DNA of 64,000 bases from assembly GCA_018296165.2 (NCBI GenBank), contig JACKQL020000109.1:1-64000 (forward strand). The letters run 5' to 3'. The translations under genes were made by a program, and so were the position numbers. Shown one piece after another: positions 9,758 through 20,399 of this stretch (positions are counted from its first letter, which is position 1; every line of letters starts with the position of its first letter). The DNA is from Termitomyces sp. T153. Its lineage: Eukaryota; Basidiomycota; Agaricomycetes; Agaricales; Lyophyllaceae. Below the pieces are notes generated by a model. The model worked only from the letters and a program-made list of their open reading frames with translations, made no database searches and was not told the origin of the DNA.

Positions 9758-10756
9758 TGTCAGGTTCCGCTGACGACGGGGGCTCAGTACACTGGCGAGT
9801 CCTTACTAGGCGGACGCGATGTCCTGCGCTTATAACCAGGTGCCCGGAGTTGGAGCGGAGGTGGGGAAAGCTTGCGGGGGGTCCCTAGGGATAGCGGCCC
9901 AAATAAGTCCTGAGTGATTCAGAGGGGTCTAAGACCGGAGGTACTGGTTGTTGACCCAGGGCGGGTGTCAGAGCTAGTTAGTGGGCGCACAAGTAGATTG
10001 CGGGGTAGGCGGAGGCTTCTCGGCTGTTGGGGGGCGGGGTCGGGTTGGACAGGGGATTACCGGGGCTTGGTGGGTTCCGGGGCCGAGCGGGTAGCGAGGT
10101 CCAGAGTTGTCGTTAGGAATGTTCAGGTCGTGGCGCGTGCGCGGAGTTCGTACTGACGTAGGGAGCAAGGGAACTTCAGAGGAACAAAGGAAATATGTAC
10201 AGTCGAGACGAGACGGAGACGAGACGAGACTGAGAAAAGATAGATTCGAAACCTAGAAACAGAAATAGAGACGAGACGGGAGACGAAACATAGGAAACCG
10301 GTAAAAGGTAATATCAAGACTAAAGTTCGAGGAGTTATTCTATGGCTTATATACCGACTACTGGGTGCCTCCGAGGGCGGCGGATATGATGGCGGGGGTC
10401 GACGGAGCTGTGCTGAGTCGACGGGTGTCGGGTACAATCCAGGGTCGGGCCGCGGCGGTATTCTGATGGGATCAGTTGGGGGTGCGGCCGCTCTGGGGAT
10501 GTCGTGACACTCCGGGACGGGTCAGGTAAACTAGGGTAGAGGGTCGGGGACATATGACGTGGCCAGGAACGGAGGGGGGAGGTTTCAAGGGGGTGTCGAT
10601 GGTTACAGAGAGGGAGTTGCCGTCGGGGTTTGCCGGAGAAGCGTCGGAGTTGTCTGGTGTGAGCGTCAAAAGTGTGGGTGGGGTTCCGGGGAGTTAGGCG
10701 GGAAATCGGGAGGGGTTGGGAGCAGTGTCTAGGGAGCTAGGGAGCAGGTCGTGACA
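9758..10756 (-). repeat. 5' LTR of gypsy copy 1
   Basis: This 999-bp LTR begins TGTCAGGTT and ends GTGACA, with TGTCA/TGACA inverted ends. It matches 1-939. On the minus strand it has a TATA box at 10353-10347 and a predicted start at 10321. A purine-rich GAGACGAGAC-type stretch at about 10204-10285 is shared with the older copies. Confidence 0.95.
10309..10353 (-). promoter_or_regulatory. TATA box and predicted transcription start of copy 1
   Basis: On the minus strand TATATAA (10353-10347) is followed 26-32 bases later by A at 10321, the first base of AGTCTTGATATTA. The TATA-to-start spacing fits RNA polymerase II. The predicted RNA 5' end is exactly the stretch complementary to the primer site. 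The start itself is inferred, not measured. Confidence 0.7.
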
Positions 10757-11165
10757 GTCCCCTTCTAGTCCTGTTATCTTCACTCCCCCTTTCTCTTCAC
10801 AACTCTTCTTTCTACTGCTTAGTTCTCCTTTTCTTAGCAACCCTTTTTGCCTTCACTCTTTTTTCCTTCCTTTGTCTAGCAACCCTCCATTACTATCTAG
10901 CAACTTAGACTAGCAATAGTGACTCTTTTTACTTCTCATCCACTTCACACCCCATTCATTCTTGTTCTCTGGAATGGTTACTGACTCACCCTCATTATTA
11001 AGCTCCTACTGCCAGCTACCTTATCTAGTGATTAGTGTTAGATCCTCTTTTTATGTTTTCTGCATGGCACTAGGTGGAATAGGAGCACATCAGCAGTTTG
11101 CACTGTTCCATCAAACCCTGGCTCAAACTTAGGCCTGAACACCTGACCTTCTATGGTCACCATTG
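10757..11165. repeat. Remnant of an older repeat flanking copies 1 and 2
   Basis: There is no gene here. The stretch is CG-poor and pyrimidine-rich. About 10770-11085 is the reverse complement, with many point differences, of about 28296-28620. Copy 1 was inserted at its left side and copy 2 at its right. No coding capacity was found. Confidence 0.7.
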
Positions 11166-13384
11166 TGTTAAGTTCCACTGATTACAAGAGCTCAGCTTAA
11201 TTGAGCAAGTCCTTACTAGGCAGACATGATGTCCTGTGCTTATAACCTAGTACTCCAGGATGGTGTCAGACTTCAGATACTTGCAAGGTGAAGCTAGGTG
11301 GAGCAGTCCAAGCAAGTCTAGAATGGTCTGGAGAAGTCCAAGACCAAGTATGTTAAGTGTTGGACTTGAGCAGGCATTAGGTACAAGTCCATAGACAAAT
11401 GTATGAACTGTGGGGCAAGCAGAGGCTTTGTGGATGATAGGAGCAGAGCCAGAGTCCGATGGGGGATCAATCAAGAGTAATGGGTTCTGGGGATAAGCTG
11501 TCAGGTTCTGCTGATCATGGAGGCTCAGCTTAACTAGGCAAGTCCTTACTAGGCAGATGCAACATCCTGCACTGATAACCTAGCATTTGGGGAAGGTCTG
11601 AACTTCAGATACTTGTGAGGATAAGCAAGAGGAAGTGGTCCAAACAAGTCTGGAGCAGTCTGGGAAAGTCCAAGATAAGGTATAATGAAGGGTTGAACTT
11701 GGAGGGACATCAAGCACAAGTCTGAAAGCAAGTGTTAGAAGTATGGGGCAAATAGAGGCTACACAAATGATGGGAGTGGTGCCAAAGTTTGATGAGGGAT
11801 CAATTGATGTTGATGGGTTTTGGAACCAAGCAAATAGCAGGATCTGGAGCTGATTAAGAATGTTTAAGAGCCATAATCATAAGTGTGGAATTTGTAATGG
11901 TATTAAGGTTGAAAAGGGCTTGGGAACAATAAAGGAAATAGAGTTGAACAAGATGAGACAGAGCTGAGGTGAGATTGAGACAAGAACAAAAATAGATTGA
12001 AGCAGAGATATAAAACAATAACAAGACAATAATGGAGATAGAGACAAAACAAGGCTAGGAGACTGAGATAAGAGAAAATGTAATAAGAGACATGAAACAC
12101 AAGAAACAAATAATTAGAACATGGTAATATAGTAATATCAAGACTAGAGTATGGGATGCTACTCTACAACTTATATACAAACTACTGGGCAGCTCCAAAG
12201 GCAGCAGGTCTAGCAGCAGGGCTTGTTGAGGCAATGCAGAGTCAATGAGTGTTAGTTGTAATCAGAGGGCAGGCCACAGTAATATACTGATGGGATCAGA
12301 TAGGGACATGAGCTGCCCTGGGGTTGTGATGCTCCAGAGTTGGTTGGGTAAATCAGGATGACAAACCAGTGACATAAGCCAGTATCAGAAACAGTGGAAA
12401 AGAGTCCCAGAGACTTAGGAGAGGCAGGAGAAGCATCAAAGGCTGCAGGAAATGTGTTGGAGTTAGCTAGAGAGCCATTGAGATTTGCTAAAAAAAGATT
12501 GGAGTTACCAAGAGTGGGTGCTGTGAGTGAACAAAGATTGAGGAAGTTTAAGAGAGCATTGGAAGGAACTCCAGGAAAGTGAGGTGGCTGGAAACAAGGT
12601 CTGGAGTTCTGGAAGTGAGTCATGACACAAGCATAGAGCAAGGTCTGAAGTTGATATACAAATTTTTGAAGAGTCATAGTGTAGGCATGGAGTTCATAAT
12701 GACATCAGAGTTGAAAGGAACTTGGGAAAGATAAAGGAAATAGAGACACAGACAAGGCAAGATAGAGTTAAGGTGAGACAGAACTGAGAAAAAGAGGAAT
12801 AGATTTGAGACTAAAAATAAAAACAGAGAGGAGACTGGAAAATGTATTAGAAAAGGAATACAAGATACAGGTAACCAAGTAAAGCAATATCAAGACTAGC
12901 ATAATAGATACTACTCTATGCCTTATATACTAACTACTGAGACAAGTTTGAGAGTAGCAGATCTGGCAGCAGGGCTTGTTGGGGTTGCACAGAGCTAATG
13001 GGTATTGGTTGTGATTAGTGAGTGGGCTACAGTGATATACTGATGGGATCAAATGGGGATGCAGGCCATCCCAGAGTCATTGTGAGGTTCTGAAGTCAGT
13101 TGGGTAAGTTGGAGTAACAAATTAGTAATGTGCACCAGCATCAGAAACAGTGGGGGAGGGGTTCTAGGGGTTCAGGAGGGGGAAAGGAAAGTGCTGGGGC
13201 CTGCTGGGAACATGTTGGAATTAGCTAGGAGGCTGTTGGAGTTTTCTGGGAAAGTATTGGAGTTAGCTAGAGTGGGCATCATGAGTCAATGAGAGTTTGG
13301 AGAGTCAAAGAGGTGTTGGGAGGAGCTCTGGGGAGGTGAGGCAGCTTAGAAAGAGGTTAGAAGTTCTGGGAGTGGATTATGACA
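11166..13384 (-). repeat. 3' LTR of gypsy copy 2, interrupted by a solo LTR
   Basis: The LTR runs 11166-11498 and resumes at 12628-13384, ending ATTATGACA next to a decayed polypurine tract (TTACCCCTCCTTC on the plus strand). Removing the insertion leaves about 1.08 kb, close to the 5' LTR of this copy after removing its own insertion. The self-priming match is visible as AATATCAAGACT near 12887-12898. Confidence 0.88.
11499..12627 (-). repeat. Solo LTR nested in the 3' LTR of copy 2
   Basis: This 1129-bp LTR of the same family begins TGTCAGGTT and ends CATGACA. It is flanked by TAAGC (11494-11498) and CAAGC (12628-12632). The uninterrupted LTR at about 27942-27948 reads CCAAGC, so the left copy has one C to T change. 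No internal sequence remains, as expected after LTR-LTR recombination. Confidence 0.88.
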
Positions 13385-13597
13385 TTACCCCTCCTTCAGC
13401 ATCAAGGCTCTTGAGGCATAGGGCATGAAATTGGAATTGGTGGGATTGTGGAAATTGAAGCTCAAGCAATATTGATCAAACTACAGTGAGCAGTGATGTG
13501 AGGAGCAAAGTTAAAGCATGGCCACTGTTTGTTAGGGAGTTCTTCCCAATCAATTAAAAAGAGCAGATGTACCCTAGTGTGCCCACACTTCTTTGAA

Positions 13598-15275
13598 ATG
13601 TCTTCTTTCTTAGCCCAAGTATCAGCAACCTCATTATCTCTGACCCCCTCCCTCTCACCATCAGATAACAATCATATCAATATTTGGGCAGAGTACAAGG
13701 TCTAGCAAGAAGAGTTTGACCACTATCAAGGTAAGTGGAGGGTGAATTGGATGTACTGGAGTTGTGAGTGCAGCCATTCCTTACTCATTGCTGTGTTGAT
13801 GCAATGGAGTAGAGTTGTCTGTGGCAGTGGCTAGCCCATCCAGGAGTCTTTCTCAAGCTTCAAGCTTATTGGCACAACTAGCCCCAGCTCCTTCAACATG
13901 TTCCTTATAGCTTAATCTGGGGCCAGGGATGGTCCAGGTTGTTTTGGAGGCACAGAGGGTTTCTCAGGCAGAGGTGATGCCAGAGGTGTTTGTGAGGGTG
14001 CTTTGGCAGGCAAGGAGTCCTCCAATCTTAGAGTGGTGTTGAAACAAGGCCCCAGTAAGCTGTTGATGCATTCCACCCACATTCTGTTCTGACCATTTCC
14101 TAATGCATCCTTTGTACCTAATGAGGAGAGTTGTGCAAATTTGATGGGCTAATTGCAGAGTCCCACCAAGGTTTCTTAGTCTGCTTTCCATGTTGTTTGA
14201 GGCATAAGAAGTGTTCAATTTTATTGGAGTAGCATGTGGCCTGCATTTCTACAGAGCAAGGATGAAAGTTGGGTTGGGTTTGAAGGCAATTGAGGGAGAT
14301 AAAGAAAGGTGAAGGCACTAGAGAGTGGTGCAGAGCATTTAATAGAAAAGGTAGGGCCCCCATGGGGTGGGTGGAGAGAGGAGGCCATGGCAGTGCATAG
14401 CAAGGGGAAGAGAAGAGCCTCCCCATTACTGAAGCCTGGCTCCAGCAAGAGGCTGCAGAGTAAGATATTGACAGTAGGCCCTCTGGAATCACAGGTGTAT
14501 TCTCCTAGCTTAGAAGCACCAGTGGATCAATTTATGGAGTCACCATGGTTAGTCTCCAAGGCCCTTCTGTGTTGCCAAGTGGAGGAGTTGTAGAGGTTAC
14601 TAGCAAACTGCAAGGAGGAGGCCCAGAGGATCAGGAGAGAGCATGATGCAATGTAAAGGGAGCAGGATGCAGCATGGAGGGACAGGAATGCAGCATAGTG
14701 GGAGCTGGAGGTTGCTATGCAAATGGCCATGGAATGAACATTGGAGGTGCAGAGGCTGTGAGAGCAATTGGAACAGAGAGAGGTGCAGGCAGAGTAAGAG
14801 GCAGAGGTGAGGTGGAGTGCTCCCAAGACCAGAGTGCCCCCCATATTGGAAGCTGCACAGAGGTGCAAGAAGTGACTTGCCAACAAGGCAGCCTCAGAGC
14901 AGAGAGAAATAATGCATAAGTTCTGTATTTTCTCTGCTCTGGCCTTACTGATGTGACCTTGTAGACTGGATCTGTGAGCACAGGATCCTTCTTGATGGGG
15001 TGACTGCCACTTTTATGTCAATCTAGGATGGTCTAGCACAAATGCTCAGAGATCATTTAGCAGAGCTGGAGTAGGACATGGGTTGAATGGAGAGGCTGCT
15101 GGTGGGGCACCAGCAGAGAAATGTGGTAGAGCCCAGGTTATAGTGGGAGTTGGCAACAGATATGGGGGAGCTCCTCCTAGGTTACTCAGAGATGTTGGCT
15201 ATGGTTGTGGCCCAAATGGAAGTGGATCTGGTGGAGGGAATGGTGGGGGTGGTTCTAGAGGAGGAGGAGGAGTAG
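13598..15275 (+). pseudogene. Relic of the antisense accessory gene in copy 2
   Basis: The start ATGTCTTCTTTC at 13598 matches copy 1 and copy 3. The second exon keeps a frame similar to copy 1 (QAEVMPEVFV, PPILEWC) and ends at GCCCCA before GTAAGC, the same splice position as GTGAGT in copy 1. The zinc-cluster region is recognisable (TGTTTGAGGCATAAGAAGTG) and carries the same TGA as copy 1 next to a second stop. The C terminus ends EEEEE before TAG at 15273-15275. Several other stops are present. It is dead but supports the ancestral gene model. Confidence 0.75.
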
Positions 15276-15479
15276 GGAAATCTTAGACTTCTCATTGTAC
15301 CCATCTTGTACCTGGCACCAGACCTACTTTTGTATCATTATGTATCTTGTAGCCTATATATACAAATTTTTTGAACTTCTGATCTGAGTGATCAAGTTTT
15401 CAGATTATGTGAGATAATAAGTAAGTAGAAACATGTAGGGGTTACTCATAGGAGTTGAATTCCTAATGAATTCAGAGGT

Positions 15480-18400
15480 GGGAATTATGCCCACTAATGC
15501 CATCTGAGTTAACTATTCCCAGAGGTCCTGGAGCTTGATAGAATGCTGTTAATAAAAGTTTTAGAGTTTGGTAAGAGCTCCAGAGAGTTTTCTATGGAGT
15601 TCCCAGATGTTGTCCTCAGGTCTGTAGCCTTCCCAACAGACCAAATAGTGGGGTCAACTGTAGACAAGGCAGGACTCAAGGATTTAGTCAACTTTGTAGT
15701 GATACTTGTTCTTGACTTTGATGGGGGGTGGTTGACTGGTATATTGTCCAGAGAAAGGGTCCAAAGTATACTTTTTGAGAAGGCAAACATGAAAGGCAGA
15801 GTGGAGACCCTTTAGGCTCAGAGGTAGGTTGAGCTTGTAGGCATGTGTGAGACCTTCTAGAAGACTCTGAATGGGCTGAGTCGCTTATGATCAAGCTTGA
15901 TAAAAGGCCTCTAAGTCTTGAGGTTGCATTGATTGAGCCATACTAGAGTGTCAGGGGACCAGTTGGAGTGGAGTTACATTGAGTATTAGCATGCTTGGAG
16001 TATGTTTGATTGGCACTGTTAATTTTGTCTTAGAGGAACTGGTAAAGGGATTGGAGGTCTTTAGCAACTTTATAAGCAACATGAAAGGGAATGTTCTTGA
16101 AGTACAGAGTGAGCTGGGGGTTCTAGCCCTTGTTGGTATAGAAGGAAGAAACTCCAGTGGCAGAGTGAGGTGTGTTATTATAAGTAAACTCAGCAAGAGA
16201 GAGTTCTGCATGCCAGTTATTCTATAAATAGTTAACATAGAGGCAGAAGTACTGGTCCAATGTCTGATTTACTCATTCTGTTTGCTCATCAGTCTCTGAA
16301 TGGTAGGTGGTCAATAGGTTAGTCCTAATTTTGAGGGACCTGCATAACAACTGCCAGAAGTGGAAGACAAATAGAGGGCTGCAGTTGGAGCCAATGTCAA
16401 CCAGAGATCCATGCTTGGAGAATATGTGCTTGAGAAACAGTTTGGCAAACTTCAGAGCATTGTTGGTGGTGTAGCAGGAAATGAATAGGACCTATTTAGT
16501 GAGGTGGCAGATGACCACAATAATTGCATTGAAGCCTTTGGAGTTGGAGAGTTTGACAATGTGATCTATTGATCTTGAAGATCAGGGGTGGTGACCAATG
16601 GAAAGGGGCTTCAGCAGGCTGTAGGGACATGGTGGGGTACCTTGGCCCAGAGGCATAGTTTGCAGGCCCTCAAGTATCACATGACATCCTTCTTCATTCC
16701 TGGCCAAAAGTAAGTCCTGAAAATGAGCTGAAGAGTCTTACAAATTCCTGGATGTCTTTAGAGCTTGTAGTCATAGTGTTGCCAGAGTATGTCAAGGCAA
16801 ATGAACTTATGGTCCAGAGCATAGATATGTCCTTCCCAGAGTAGGAGGTGGCAGTTCAGAGATAGCATGAAAGGTCAGTTGACTGCTGGCTCATTGGCAG
16901 AGTTGTTGTGGGAGTCATGCTGGGTGAAGAAGGAGTTCAGAAGTGCATTTCTAATTTGATGGAGGATTTCTTCTTCATTCATAATCAGCATGGCATACAA
17001 ATGCTAAGGGGGATTACCACTTGATGGTTGAAAGCATTTTGCTCAGCCTCAAACAACTTCTTTGAATATATGTTGGGCCTCTAAATAAGTGTATCAAGTT
17101 TTGCACCAAGTTGTCTGGAGCAATAGTGGATGGTGAAGTCATACTCTGAGAGGGTTTCAGACTAGCAAGCTTGACAGCAGCTGAGCTATTTTTTATAGTG
17201 GTGAAGTATTGCAAATTATTGTGGTTGGAGTAGACTTGAATGCAATGTGAAGATCCCTCAAGGTAGGCCCTCCACTGTCAGAAGGCTTTGACAATAGCAA
17301 GGAGTTCTTTATTGTAGATGTTGTAGTTGAGCTCTGTGGGGATCATCAAGCAGGTGTAGAAGGCAACAGGGCAGAGATCCTTGCCACCAGAGTCTATTTG
17401 GGAGAGGATGCCAGTAATGGCATAGTTGGAGGCATTACATTTGAGTACTATCAGTAAGGAGGGATCAAAATGGCAAAGAATTAGGACAGAGGTGAAGGCT
17501 TTTTTAAGGAGGGTAAACATACTTTGGTGTTTACTGTCCCAATTCCAAGAGGTGTCCTTCCAAGTAAGTTGTTTGAGAAGTTTAGTGATTCCAGAGTAGT
17601 TGTTGATGAACTGGCAATAGAAGTTAGCAAACCCTAGGAATGACTGTACCTCTTTGATGTTCCAGGGTGGAGGCCAGTTGAGAATGGCCTCAACCTTGGC
17701 TGGGTCCATGTGTATACTATTGTTGTAGCCAGAGCAGAGGTCTATCTTTGTGTAGATCTTGGCACTGCAGAGGTGGTCAACAAGGTCTCCACTCAGGAGA
17801 AGAGGATACCAGTTCTTTTTGGTGACTTTGTTGAGTCCCCAGTAATTGACACAGAATTGGAGAGACCCATTCTTCTTCTTGGCAAACAGGACCAGAGCAC
17901 CAGCAGCAGAGATTGAAGAGCATATAAGACTCTTGCCAAGCATGTTGTCAAGATAATCCTTCAGGGCCTGGAGTTCAATCTCAGACATGTTGTAGATCTT
18001 GCCAAATGGGGGAGAGGTGCCTTTTTTGAGATAATTTTGTAATTGTAGAAGCAGTGCAGGGGAAGTTCTTTTGTGCTTTCTCCAGAGAATACATCAGCAA
18101 ATTCATAATATTCTGGGAATTCTACTTTGTGTAGAATTTGTTTCTCTGTCTTTTGTCCCAGTAGGATAGTTTCTGCATGGAGGTATTCTTCTGGCAGGGC
18201 TGGCATGATTGGGAGTTGGAAGGCAGGAGTACTGTCTTGTAGGATGTGTGTGAAGGGGATAGTGCCAATAATTTTGATATTAAGGGCTTCCAGATCAATG
18301 GAGGTGATTGTTAGAATGATGGTGGCTAAGTATGGAGGTGTAGCAAGGTTGTCTGGAGGGGTCTGTCATTATTGGTTGGGGTACTGTAGGCCTTTGTATC

Positions 18401-18773
18401 AATTCCTGGATATGTTGAAGAAAAGCCATTGAATGTTGTTTAAGGGAGACTAGGGCAAAGGTGCACTTTCCTCCCTTTTTTGGTTGTCCTTGAGAGTTGA
18501 GGGGGTTTGAATTGCTCTAGAGGTACTAGAGTCAAGGTCAGAGATGTCATAGTTTGAGGAGGACTAGATGCAGAGAGGGATGGTGGCTGTTAGACTTGCC
18601 TTGGAGCTAGATAGTTGCATTGTGAGGTTCTTCCAGTCAATGTTGGGATTGAAGTCCTGCAGCTAGGGGAGCTCAAGTACAATTGGAGTTGATTCTAAAA
18701 GCTGAGTGAGGAGGAGCCAGACCAGGAATCCTAAGTTGTTGTTGAGAGTGAGAGCATTATTGTGGTATTAGGT
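15480..18773 (-). pseudogene. Relic of pol (chromodomain, integrase, RNase H, RT) in copy 2
   Basis: The region aligns throughout with 3079-6480 of copy 1 and has many stops. Recognisable pieces include RNase H (LQYFTTIK, 17014-17214) and a 236-codon stretch, 17278-17988, with RT-like [24 protein letters not shown] and NYNIYNKELLAIV. Between these motifs it lacks about 330 bp present in copy 1, including the catalytic YLDD. A variable linker at about 18290-18560 is longer than in copy 1 but resembles that of copy 3. Confidence 0.88.
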
Positions 18774-18778
18774 GATTC

Positions 18779-19568
18779 TGTCAGGACCACAGTCCTGGGG
18801 GAGGACTCTTACAGGAGCCAAAACCACCTTGGGGAGGTGATGCCAACAGCAAGTATATAAATAGGAAAAGAAATTAAGAAACTAAGAAATGAGAGTGAGT
18901 AATGAATGGAGAGAAGATCAGATAACAACAGAACACAAACAAGATATCAGGTAATGTCAAGGCTGGGGTGTAGCTACAGACTAAGGGACCTTATATAGCT
19001 GTAGGACACTGCTAAAAGAAGAAGATGGAAGTGATCTAAGTCAGGTGGGAGTGATCTAACACAAGTGGAAGTGATCTAAGTCAAGTAGAAGTGATCTGAG
19101 TCAGGTGGAAGTAATCTGAGTCAGGTGGAAGTAATCTGAGTCAGGTGGAAGTAATCTAAGTCATAGCAGGAAGTGATCTAAGTTATGAGGAAGTGATCTG
19201 GAACAAGGGAAGCAATCCTGGAAGTGATCTTGGGCAGATGGAAGTGATCTGGGACAGGTAGAAGTGATCTGGAACAAGTGGAAGTGATCTGGGACAGGTG
19301 GAAGTGATCTGGAACAAGTGGAAGTGATCTGGGACAGGTGGAAGTGATCTGGGACAGGTGGAAGTGATCTGGAACCTATGAAAGTGATCTGTGCCTGTAG
19401 AAATGATCTGATAGGAAAAGCGGTCCTAGAGGTGGCTAAAACCTAGATGTAGCTGAAACAGGACTGTGGCTGAGATCTGGGGGTGTGGCTGAGATCCAGA
19501 GAGGGACTGTGTAGAATCTGAGGTTGGATAATGGTGAAGAAAAGGGGGGAATGGAATGGGTCATGACA
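18779..19568 (-). repeat. Solo LTR of a second retrotransposon family, with minisatellite U3
   Basis: This 790-bp insertion in the protease region of copy 2 begins TGTCAGGACC and ends GGTCATGACA. It is flanked by perfect GATTC duplications (18774-18778 and 19569-19573). TATATAAGG on the minus strand near 18995 marks a promoter. Its sequence outside the ends does not match the other LTRs in the window. No internal region remains. Confidence 0.88.
19019..19420. repeat. Minisatellite of ~18-21-bp units inside the solo LTR
   Basis: About 20 imperfect units are built around GGAAGTGATCTGGGACAGGT and variants (AAGTCAGGTGG, GAACAAGTGG). The alternation of GGGACAGGT and GAACAAGT units at 19250-19370 points to a two-unit higher-order repeat. 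It lies upstream of the TATA box in the direction of transcription, where repeated enhancer elements are often found in LTRs. Confidence 0.85.
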
Positions 19569-19573
19569 GATTC

Positions 19574-20320
19574 CAGTTGAAGTGAGACTTCTATTAAAGA
19601 GCTGGAGCTCAAGGAATTTATTGAGAGCATTGTGGAGAAGATTGAGTTGGCTGCTAATAAAGGTGCCAGAAGCTCTACTATGAACAAGGGTGAGGAGGAC
19701 TATTGGGAAGCCATCAAGTCAGGTGTTGATGATGAACAATTGTGCAAACTTCAAACAGAGCTATGAGATCCAAGCAGCATCAGTTGTCCCTTTGGTGTTT
19801 TTGAAGTGGAGTGAGACATTGAAGGGGACTGGTCTGGAGTTGGTCAATCTATCCTGGTTATGGTGGAGGGTGAGGCTAGGCCAGTCAATGTGGGAGTTGG
19901 TAGAGCAAAGCCATGAAAATCCTAGAACAACAAGGCAGAAGCATATAGTTTGGTGACTAATAGCTGAAGGTTCTGTTGTCATCCATTGGCAAAGGTCATG
20001 GTCATTTTCATGCAGTGTGTAATGTCTCTGGCAGAAGTAGGGTTGCCATTAAAGAATTTGAAAAGAATGGGGGTGGGAAGGTGCTAGAGGTGCTGTGGAG
20101 CAAGGCCCACCAGGGATTCATCAATGAAGTTGTCAGTAATACCACTATCAACCAGGATGGAAATGGAGTTAGCAGAGAAGGGAAGAGTGGTGCAGAGAAG
20201 GAGCATGTGAAAGAAGTGGGAAAGGAGGTGTGCTGGGAGGGTGTCTAGAGAGAGTACCATTGCACAAAGGAATGTAGTCAGGGCAGAGAAGATGTCAGTG
20301 TCTGGTCCATGGTCTAGTGT
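19574..20320 (-). pseudogene. Relic of pol N terminus (protease region) in copy 2
   Basis: The stretch continues copy 2 after the solo LTR and aligns with 6480-7200 of copy 1. Pieces such as VLGFSWLCSTNSHIDWPSLTL (19761-19982) match the first protease unit of copy 1. Stops are frequent and nearly all CG positions are lost. Confidence 0.8.
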
Positions 20321-20399
20321 GTCTTCAAGACCTAAACTGCTGACTTATTTTCTATAAACTGATAGTTACAGTCTTCTCTGTTAATAGTCTATATAGTGC

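Larger units (their letters stand above)
1..10756 (-). mobile_element. Ty3/Gypsy chromovirus copy 1 (Tf1/sushi-like), nearly complete
   Basis: This LTR retrotransposon is read on the minus strand. The order is 5' LTR (9758-10756), primer site, gag, protease, reverse transcriptase, RNase H, integrase with chromodomain, polypurine tract, 3' LTR (1-939, first 61 bases lie outside the window). The LTRs begin TGTCA and end TGACA. A spliced gene on the plus strand sits between the pol end and the 3' LTR. The copy is rich in CG dinucleotides, unlike its relatives at 11-30 kb and 57-63 kb, so it is the youngest. It is still dead: gag and pol carry several in-frame stops and at least one frameshift. 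About 33 differences between the two LTRs over about 940 bp, counted by eye, argue against a very recent insertion. The left target duplication cannot be tested because the end is outside the window. Confidence 0.95.

Noticed and set aside
19019..19420. CRISPR-like array
   Set aside because: The units are adjacent without unique spacers and lie inside a solo LTR of a eukaryote; this is a minisatellite.
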